Source: an uncultured Flavihumibacter sp. (GTDB lineage: Bacteria; Bacteroidota; Bacteroidia; Chitinophagales; Chitinophagaceae). From it: DNA of 20,201 nt. The stretch is taken from positions 1 through 20,201 of the forward strand of contig CAMLRX010000091.1 of assembly GCA_946482545.1 (NCBI GenBank). Direction: 5' to 3'. A model generated the notes under the pieces. That model was not told the origin of the DNA. It was given only the letters and a program-made list of their open reading frames with translations, and did no database searches. The position numbers and the translations under genes are program-made. Below, in pieces: positions 15,633 through 20,201 of the stretch. Each line of letters starts with the position of its first letter. The stretch's first letter is position 1.

Positions 15633-15938
15633 ATGGAAAAGCGGGTAAAAAAGGAAAGAAAGCAGGTTAATCTGCACAACGTCACGCCTAAAGAAGAAAT
15701 TCTCAAACAATTAGGACAAACTTTAAAAACAACGCGTAAAGAAAAGGGCTTTTCCAGCTTTGAGCATTTAGCATATCAAATGGATATCGGCAGATCCCTT
15801 TTTGCAAAATATGAAGCGGGCAGCGATATGCGGGTGTCCACACTTTTTCGGATTATTGAAGCAATGGACATTGAAATAGCCGACTTTTTTGCCGACTTCA
15901 GAAAAAAGAATAAGACTAAAACAACTGCAAAAAAATAG
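15633..15938 (+). CDS. Xre-family helix-turn-helix regulator
   Basis: 101 aa. A basic N-terminus (MEKRVKKERK) precedes an HTH_3-type domain at about 25-85: LGQTLKTTRKEKGFSSFEHLA, then QMDIGRSLFAKYEAG as the recognition part, then STLFRIIEAMDIEIADFF. The tail is Lys-rich (KKNKTKTTAKK). A TTG at 15627 is also in frame, but it overlaps the promoter-like TTAATTTG, so ATG 15633 is chosen. It is divergent from the recombinase gene and likely controls it and itself. Confidence 0.85.
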   Translation: MEKRVKKERKQVNLHNVTPKEEILKQLGQTLKTTRKEKGFSSFEHLAYQMDIGRSLFAKYEAGSDMRVSTLFRIIEAMDIEIADFFADFRKKNKTKTTAKK

Positions 15939-16379
15939 CATCTGATAATTATCTGACCCTAGAGATTTACAAGGATTTTGCTGGTCATATAGCTTCTCCT
16001 GAAGGGGCTTTCAAAAATTATTGCATTATTAATCTTTCCCCGCCTACCAATATCTCACCTTTTTCATTTCCGGCAGTTTTCATTTTTGCGTAGAGATTTA
16101 CTCAACACATTTTTCTAAAAAACGAAAACTGAAATCGGATGAACTACTTCAAAAGGGAATAAATTTACAGCCAAACCAGAGGTTTTGTATTACTCATCCC
16201 GGATGGAATTGCACGCTATACATACAGATGCGTTCTATCCTTTTTGGCAATCATTAAAACGGTATTTGATTCGAGAACAACCAGTCACAAACCGGTAATC
16301 AATTCCCATTAACCGGATTGCTTATTCCTGTAAACAATACCAATGACGAAATAATCCATTTACTGTTAACCGGAACATA
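15939..16379. other. Gene-free interval after the regulator
   Basis: About 440 bp, AT-rich. I find no gene. One frame (about 16035-16256) stays open for some 70 codons but has no start codon and no recognisable protein. Near the right end, ACCGGTAAT and ATTAACCGG form an imperfect dyad (about 16291-16315), and TTAACCGG recurs just before the next gene. These could be control sites for the cargo genes. Confidence 0.5.
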
Positions 16380-17174
16380 GTGGAAGAAAAGGAATACCGC
16401 GCCAGGATTGGCGAGAATAAAGTACTTGTATTTAGGCCGGATCTGGAGAGAGAATCAGATTTGCAGTTCGCCCGCGAATTCGAGCAAGCCGCAGCTTCTC
16501 AACCGAACTCGCTTCAGGAGTTTTTAATTCGACTTGTTGAAATTCAAAAAGAGCCAACCCGTCAAAACATGGCAATTATGGAAATAGAATTAAAAAATAT
16601 TAAGATTGCGCAGCATCTTAGTGAGGAAACTACTGCATTTACTGGTGATCTTTTTGTGAATAGCAAAAAAATCGCTTTTGTCAAAAATGGAGGAACAGGT
16701 GGTAATACCGGTTATCAACTCTATGATATAAATGACCGGGACCTTCTCCGGCAAGCGGAGGATCATTGCAGGAACTTACCTCCCGTAGCGTATCCAAACC
16801 CTGGAAGTTCAGGCGAAGCTTTGCAAATTCCCATGAGCCTCGAACACTATATAGATAAACTGCTTGATGCATACCGTCAGCGAAAGGATATTGAAAAACA
16901 CCAACGGAATAGTGTGCTTGTTGGCATCAGCGGAGAATATTACCACCAGTTAAAATTTGCTAAACCAATTGCCGCTATATTAAAACTGCCCAATGGCATT
17001 GAGCTAATTAAGAAGGCCATGCAAGAAAAGATAATACCTGTGCTTAAAGATGGTGAAAGCATTCTCAATACAAATCTTCCCCCAGAGCTGATGAAATTGG
17101 AAAAGAAGAAAGTGCCCCGACCAAGAATTCCGAAAGGAGATCAAAACAGCAAAAGGACTGGCCCGCGGCAGTAA
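16380..17174 (+). CDS. Element/phage-type protein of unknown function
   Basis: 264 aa from GTG 16380; no ATG lies between the upstream stop and that codon. A shorter form from ATG 16569 would begin exactly at the recognisable part. That part, about residues 66-115 (IELKNIKIAQHLSEETTAF, GDLFVNSKKIAFVKNGG), resembles a family I associate with phages and plasmids. The family pattern is an E-LKN-K-A-x3-SEET-F opening, then a short strand pair and a glycine-rich turn (GGTGGNTGY). This is recollection, not a search. No catalytic residues are recognisable. The C-terminus is basic (KKKVPRPRIPKGDQNSKRTG), which could bind nucleic acid. No signal peptide or membrane segment. It is the first gene of the plus-strand cargo series. 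Confidence 0.7.
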   Translation: MEEKEYRARIGENKVLVFRPDLERESDLQFAREFEQAAASQPNSLQEFLIRLVEIQKEPTRQNMAIMEIELKNIKIAQHLSEETTAFTGDLFVNSKKIAFVKNGGTGGNTGYQLYDINDRDLLRQAEDHCRNLPPVAYPNPGSSGEALQIPMSLEHYIDKLLDAYRQRKDIEKHQRNSVLVGISGEYYHQLKFAKPIAAILKLPNGIELIKKAMQEKIIPVLKDGESILNTNLPPELMKLEKKKVPRPRIPKGDQNSKRTGPRQ

Positions 17175-17191
17175 ACAATTTCTGTAAATCT

Positions 17192-17238
17192 GTTGAACCC
17201 TATTTCAACACTGCTATGCAAGACACACTCGTGCATAG
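17192..17238 (+). promoter_or_regulatory. Two tandem hairpins upstream of the methyltransferase
   Basis: Hairpin 1: GTTGAA (17192-17197), loop CCCTAT, TTCAAC (17204-17209). Hairpin 2: CTATGCA (17214-17220), 11 nt loop, TGCATAG (17232-17238). Both stems are perfect and 4 nt apart. Neither has a T-run, so they are not ordinary terminators. They may be operator sites or leader RNA structures for the small ORF and methyltransferase. Confidence 0.4.
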
Positions 17239-17292
17239 GTGGATATGTTTTGCCCAAGCTACCGGATAATCCACACAGTTAAAGATAAAACT

Positions 17293-17433
17293 ATGGATAA
17301 ATCAAATAATAATCTTTCAGAAAAAACTCGGAAGGGGTGGAAGGCAAAAGGAACTTCCTGCCAATTACCTATACGTTTTATAAAGGTGAGATGCAACGAA
17401 ATTCCTGAACTTAAAAAGGGACGCAGAATATAG
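17293..17433 (+). CDS. Tiny basic protein upstream of the methyltransferase
   Basis: 46 aa from ATG 17293 (MDKSNNNLSEKTRKGWKAKG start), very basic, not recognised. An in-frame GTG at 17239 would extend it by 18 residues but lies directly after a hairpin. The stop is 8 nt before the methyltransferase ATG. It could be a real small protein, for example a leader or control peptide, or a chance frame. Position and lack of overlap favour it only mildly. Confidence 0.35.
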   Translation: MDKSNNNLSEKTRKGWKAKGTSCQLPIRFIKVRCNEIPELKKGRRI

Positions 17434-17441
17434 TCTTGCCT

Positions 17442-18419
17442 ATGCGTCACGGCAGTCTATTCTCGGGGATCGGAGGCTTTGACCTCGCCGCATGGTGGTT
17501 GGGATGGCAAAATGTATTTCATGTAGAAATAGATCCATTCTGTCGCCATGTATTAAAAACGCATTTTCCTTTCGCGTTGCAGTACGATGATATTAAAAAA
17601 TTCAAAGGAGGAAGCTACCATGGAACAATTGACATTATTTCCGGGGGATTTCCCTGCCAGCCTTTCAGCATTGCCGGACAAAGACGCGGCCGTGAAGATG
17701 ACCGTTACCTCTGGCCGGATATGCTCCGGGTTATTAACGAAATCAGGCCCACTTGGGTCGTTGGCGAAAATGTTGCTGGTATCCTCAGCATGGTACAGCC
17801 CGGTATGCCGGTTGACCTGGCAATGCAAGCCCGTTTATCAAAAGAAGATCAGGAGATTATTACGGAGCATGAATACCTCATCGAAACCATCTGCCAGGAT
17901 ATTGAGCGAATCGGATATTCCGTCCAGCCGTTTCTTATTCCAGCTTGCGGTGCAGGCGCGCCGCACCTCAGAAACAGGGTATGGTTTGTTGCCCACACCG
18001 AAAGCAATGATGGTGGAAGAATCATTGGAACAGTGGGAGAAAAGAGTGAAAAGGCACAAAAAATCATTTGGCCAGGGTTTGACGGTGAGACTGGAAACAT
18101 TAATGCGGGAAGGACTAATACCAACTCCCACCGCGAGAGATTGGAAAGGCCCACAGGCAAGATCATATCATCAGGACAATATGGACAACCTGCCTGGACT
18201 GATCCGATTCCGACATGGGATCAATGGCCCATTGAGTCCCCAGTTTGTAGGAGAGATGATGGGGTTTCCCAAACATTGGCTGGTATCTCCTTTTCAAAAT
18301 GGCGCAAAGAAAGTATCCGATCCTTTGGGAATGCTATAGTTCCGCAGTTGGCTTATCAGATTTTCCACGCCATAGATTCCATTCATAATGAAAGAAACGA
18401 ATATGAGCCTGTATTATAA
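17442..18419 (+). CDS. DNA (cytosine-5-)-methyltransferase
   Basis: 325 aa enzyme transferring methyl from S-adenosylmethionine to C5 of cytosine in a specific DNA site. Motif I is GSLFSGIGGFDLA (4-16). Motif IV is SGGFPCQPFS with catalytic Cys72. Next come QRRGREDDR (motif V region), motif VI GENV (Glu109), motif VIII RNRVWFVA (177-184), a target-recognition region at about 185-285, and motif X SFGNAIVPQLA (294-304). All key residues are present. The start is ATG 17442; TTG 17436 is in frame but less likely. No restriction endonuclease is visible, so it may be an orphan enzyme protecting the element or altering its host's DNA. Most of the gene, 17620-18339, is also open in the +1 frame and appears to encode a second protein. 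Confidence 0.93.
   Translation: MRHGSLFSGIGGFDLAAWWLGWQNVFHVEIDPFCRHVLKTHFPFALQYDDIKKFKGGSYHGTIDIISGGFPCQPFSIAGQRRGREDDRYLWPDMLRVINEIRPTWVVGENVAGILSMVQPGMPVDLAMQARLSKEDQEIITEHEYLIETICQDIERIGYSVQPFLIPACGAGAPHLRNRVWFVAHTESNDGGRIIGTVGEKSEKAQKIIWPGFDGETGNINAGRTNTNSHRERLERPTGKIISSGQYGQPAWTDPIPTWDQWPIESPVCRRDDGVSQTLAGISFSKWRKESIRSFGNAIVPQLAYQIFHAIDSIHNERNEYEPVL
17604..17611 (+). promoter_or_regulatory. Shine-Dalgarno AAAGGAGG before the nested ORF
   Basis: AAAGGAGG lies 8 nt before ATG 17620, inside the methyltransferase gene. In the methyltransferase frame these bases encode Phe-Lys-Gly-Gly, so coincidence is possible. It is nevertheless the strongest ribosome-binding sequence among the plus-strand genes of the element. 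Confidence 0.6.
17620..18339 (+). CDS. Overprinted protein nested in the cytosine methyltransferase (+1 frame)
   Basis: 239 aa, fully inside the methyltransferase gene on the same strand, shifted by one base. It begins MEQLTLFPGDFPASLSALP after a good Shine-Dalgarno sequence. Later landmarks are MTVTSGRICSGLLTKSGPLG, FLFQLAVQARRTSETGYG, LLPTP (123-127), LIPTPTARDWKG (from 166), LSPQFVGEMMGFPKHW (to Trp220) and SPFQNGAKK. I recall annotated phage and Bacteroidota-element proteins with the same order: a MEQLTLF-like start, LLPTPT-x-D-(Y/W)KG, then NP-FV-EMMGFP-x-W-x3-PF. That is memory, not a search. No membrane segment, signal peptide or catalytic motif is visible; function is unknown. Same-strand off-frame open stretches in the other long genes here reach only about 145 codons, so 239 codons in a 325-codon gene is unusual. 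Translation is not proven. Confidence 0.6.
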   Translation: MEQLTLFPGDFPASLSALPDKDAAVKMTVTSGRICSGLLTKSGPLGSLAKMLLVSSAWYSPVCRLTWQCKPVYQKKIRRLLRSMNTSSKPSARILSESDIPSSRFLFQLAVQARRTSETGYGLLPTPKAMMVEESLEQWEKRVKRHKKSFGQGLTVRLETLMREGLIPTPTARDWKGPQARSYHQDNMDNLPGLIRFRHGINGPLSPQFVGEMMGFPKHWLVSPFQNGAKKVSDPLGML

Positions 18420-18885
18420 TTTACTGGATGAGCAAATACGTATTCTTAAAGAAAAAGGTTACGAAGAGAAGCAAACGCGAAGCCCTGACAAAGAAGGCTG
18501 GCTTTTCACGCAACTTAGTCGCGGGCTTTCAGATTCACTTCAGCAAAGTTGGCGCGAAGGAGAGGCAGTAACTTTCCAAATTCGGACTACCGGTTTTTTC
18601 AACAACGATCTGGATATCGTCAACTTTAATTTTCAATATGTTTTTGATTATGAAAAATCGGACCTGAGGCTAACGCAATTGGAAATATCATCTCAAGGAA
18701 TAGGTAGAACTATTGAATTGTCCTCCGCGGCACAACTCCCTCATTCATCCGCAGGCTTAAGATTAATCAGGGAGCAAAACCATCTCAACCGGAAGAGGTT
18801 TAATAATTACAGGCCCGTTTATTCCGGAAAGTGTTCGGAAGTTGCTCACACGCCGACCGAAACAGGCAGAAAAATAAAAAGGTAA
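18403..18885 (+). CDS. Unknown element protein overlapping the methyltransferase end
   Basis: 160 aa from ATG 18403; ATG 18388 is also in frame and would give 165 aa. Either start overlaps the methyltransferase 3' end (17 or 32 nt), pointing to coupled translation. Not recognised. An N-terminal helix (LYYNLLDEQIRILKEKGYEE) is followed by a beta-rich middle (VTFQIRTTGFFNNDLDIVNF, FQYVFDYEKSDLRLTQLEIS) and a basic tail (TGRKIKR). The middle loosely resembles residues 35-80 of the last protein in the window. No signal peptide or membrane segment. Confidence 0.7.
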   Translation: MSLYYNLLDEQIRILKEKGYEEKQTRSPDKEGWLFTQLSRGLSDSLQQSWREGEAVTFQIRTTGFFNNDLDIVNFNFQYVFDYEKSDLRLTQLEISSQGIGRTIELSSAAQLPHSSAGLRLIREQNHLNRKRFNNYRPVYSGKCSEVAHTPTETGRKIKR

Positions 18886-18911
18886 AAGCTAACCATTAAA
18901 AACGATTTCCA

Positions 18912-19220
18912 ATGGCAGAAATGAAACGACGAACGCTGCTATTTTCAACCGGAAAGCAGATCAAACTTTTTGGCAATAGCATCGGAATAGGGAGGTCTCT
19001 GGAGATTGGAGAAGGCTACATGCCGAATATACTCTCATCGGGTTCAGAGGAGCCTGGAAAAGATATTCCTCTACTGGTTCACAATCCCTATAAACTTACG
19101 AGGGAAGAAGTAATGGAGCTTTCAGACTTTATGATGAGTCTATGGCTTCAGCTCAAAGAAAACATCCGTAAAAATGGGTTGGAGAATCCTAAAATATTCA
19201 CCAGGGATGTTAGCAAATAG
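18912..19220 (+). CDS. Unknown small element protein
   Basis: 102 aa from ATG 18912, or 99 aa from ATG 18921. Not recognised. It opens MAEMKRRTLLFSTGKQIKLF with a glycine-containing stretch (GNSIGIGRSLEIGEGY) and ends in a helical region (TREEVMELSDFMMSLWLQLK). No motif of known function, no membrane segment. It is 26 bp after the preceding gene and 27 bp before the next, so it is probably part of one operon. Confidence 0.65.
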   Translation: MAEMKRRTLLFSTGKQIKLFGNSIGIGRSLEIGEGYMPNILSSGSEEPGKDIPLLVHNPYKLTREEVMELSDFMMSLWLQLKENIRKNGLENPKIFTRDVSK

Positions 19221-19247
19221 CGCTTCGGCTGACCTAAAAATCAATGT

Positions 19248-20201
19248 ATGCAAGAAGAAAAATCAAAGGAGCTGATTGCTTATATGTCATCACTTGGATT
19301 TGTTGGATCTAAGTTCGAACAAGATATTGAAGCGAAATTGGAGTCGGGTGCTACACAATTTAATATAGAGTATGAAGCGCTATGGGGAAAAGAAAAAATG
19401 CTTTTTGATTTAAAATTTCAGTTCGATCACCAGTTCAAAGCCCATCGACTTGAATTTTATAAAGCGACTCACATCAATGAAGTGGGGTTAGCAAAAAGTG
19501 GAAATTTCCGGCCATCAGCTTATGGAACTTGCAACTGCAACCTTTCTTATTTTAGCTTATCGGGCAGACTGGATGATCTTTCAAATAAATTATCTTATCT
19601 CGGTCTGGAAGAATTTCCGGGAGTAGATGTTCATTCGAAGTTAGAAAAGATGTTGTCTCATAATCCCAATGAATTTACGCTGAAATATACCAGAAATGAG
19701 CCGGAGGGTTTTATAGAATATATGATTCCGGTTTCAAAAATTGACTCATGGTATTATGTCGAAAATTACCAGGCAACCCTTGTTCCTTATCCGGAGATAA
19801 AACATGGGATTTTTAATGGGATTAACACAAAGGACTTTGAACAGGAATTGAAAGGAATTGATTGGCATAAAACCTGGGAACATTTCGTGTTCCAGCACGA
19901 TGGCGAAATTGAACTTTTACAACCTGCTGGTGATATTTTAAGGAGGATGAATGAGCTCTGTAGTGATCCGGAAGGAGATAAAGTTGCAGACCTTCTTAAA
20001 CTTAAATATTGGAGTGATGCCGATTACTTTGAAGGTTATATTAGCGATGAGCTATGGAGTTTTTATAATGTCATTCCAAAAAGAACTGAAACATTTCCCA
20101 CAGAACTTGAAGCGAAAGCCGCTTTTAATTTACTCTGCGGAAGGGCTGTCTTATTTAGAAACACAATGGAAGGGGAGGACGAACATACAAAGTGGATGCA
20201 A
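19248..20201 (+). CDS. Bacteroidota mobile-element protein of unknown function (cut by window edge)
   Basis: 318 codons are in view, open to the last base; the 3' end is outside. The start is ATG 19248 (MQEEKSKELIAYMSSLGF); an ATG at 19244 is in another, short frame. Near the edge, AKAAFNLLCGRAVLFRNT and an approaching W resemble the KEAFNLLSGRAVYK-x-L-x-NKEG-x-Y-x-AW signature of a family I know from Bacteroidota conjugative elements. YYVENYQATLVPYP fits the upstream FLNRYEATL-like segment of the same family, and FNIEYEALWGKEKMLFDLKF its N-terminal half. This is recollection, not a search. The function of that family is not established to my knowledge. No membrane segment is seen. Confidence 0.7.
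   Translation, partial: MQEEKSKELIAYMSSLGFVGSKFEQDIEAKLESGATQFNIEYEALWGKEKMLFDLKFQFDHQFKAHRLEFYKATHINEVGLAKSGNFRPSAYGTCNCNLSYFSLSGRLDDLSNKLSYLGLEEFPGVDVHSKLEKMLSHNPNEFTLKYTRNEPEGFIEYMIPVSKIDSWYYVENYQATLVPYPEIKHGIFNGINTKDFEQELKGIDWHKTWEHFVFQHDGEIELLQPAGDILRRMNELCSDPEGDKVADLLKLKYWSDADYFEGYISDELWSFYNVIPKRTETFPTELEAKAAFNLLCGRAVLFRNTMEGEDEHTKWMQ

Larger units (their letters stand above)
13726..20201. mobile_element. Integrative element at tRNA-Leu (left part only)
   Basis: Evidence for a mobile element: a serine recombinase at one edge beside a tRNA gene; a divergent Xre-type regulator; a cytosine methyltransferase without visible housekeeping neighbours; several unknown small proteins of element type; and base composition visibly richer in A+T than the left two thirds of the window. 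The left boundary is approximate. Relaxase, transfer or phage structural genes are not in view, so I cannot say whether it is conjugative, mobilizable or phage-derived. The last protein resembles a family common on Bacteroidota conjugative elements, which favours the first two. Confidence 0.75.

Noticed and set aside
16035..16256. About 70 open codons in the gap after the Xre gene
   Set aside because: No start codon, no ribosome-binding signal, and no recognisable protein sequence.

Overview
The window comes from a Bacteroidota chromosome, most likely Chitinophagales/Chitinophagaceae. That placement is inferred from the style of the housekeeping proteins and from repeated TAnnTTTG promoter boxes, the Bacteroidota -7 consensus. 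It falls into two parts: conserved chromosome from 1 to about 13725, and a mobile element from about 13726 past the right edge.

Chromosomal part. A RecQ helicase start runs off the left edge (minus strand). It is followed by about 560 bp of gene-free DNA rich in inverted repeats. Next come tsaE and an alanine dehydrogenase gene as a minus-strand pair, diverging from a plus-strand copper P-type ATPase (copA). A 2H phosphoesterase and a very large exported tricorn-like S41 protease follow on the plus strand. A bidirectional terminator separates the protease from a convergent minus-strand block: trigger factor (own promoter), a tandem universal stress protein and a RelA/SpoT bifunctional enzyme. 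The last two are probably co-transcribed. A tRNA-Leu(UAG) gene with its own terminator ends this part. Four chromosomal genes have a perfect TAnnTTTG box only 4-6 nt before the start codon, which predicts leaderless mRNAs.

Mobile part. A serine recombinase abuts the tRNA-Leu 3' end, and its reading frame continues through the tRNA terminator and into the tRNA gene. A small ORF overlaps the recombinase start. A divergent Xre-type regulator lies across a dyad-rich intergenic region. Cargo follows on the plus strand: a phage/element-type protein of unknown function, a tiny ORF behind two hairpins, a DNA cytosine-5 methyltransferase, and three unknown proteins, the last cut by the window edge. 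The last one resembles a family common on Bacteroidota conjugative elements. The region is visibly more AT-rich than the chromosomal part. The element's far end is not in view.

Most interesting observation. Nested entirely inside the cytosine methyltransferase, in the +1 frame of the same strand, is a 239-codon ORF. It has a strong Shine-Dalgarno sequence 8 nt before its ATG and recognisable motifs of its own (MEQLTLF start, two L(L/I)PTP motifs, an EMMGFP motif near the C-terminus). It looks like a second, overprinted protein rather than a chance open frame.
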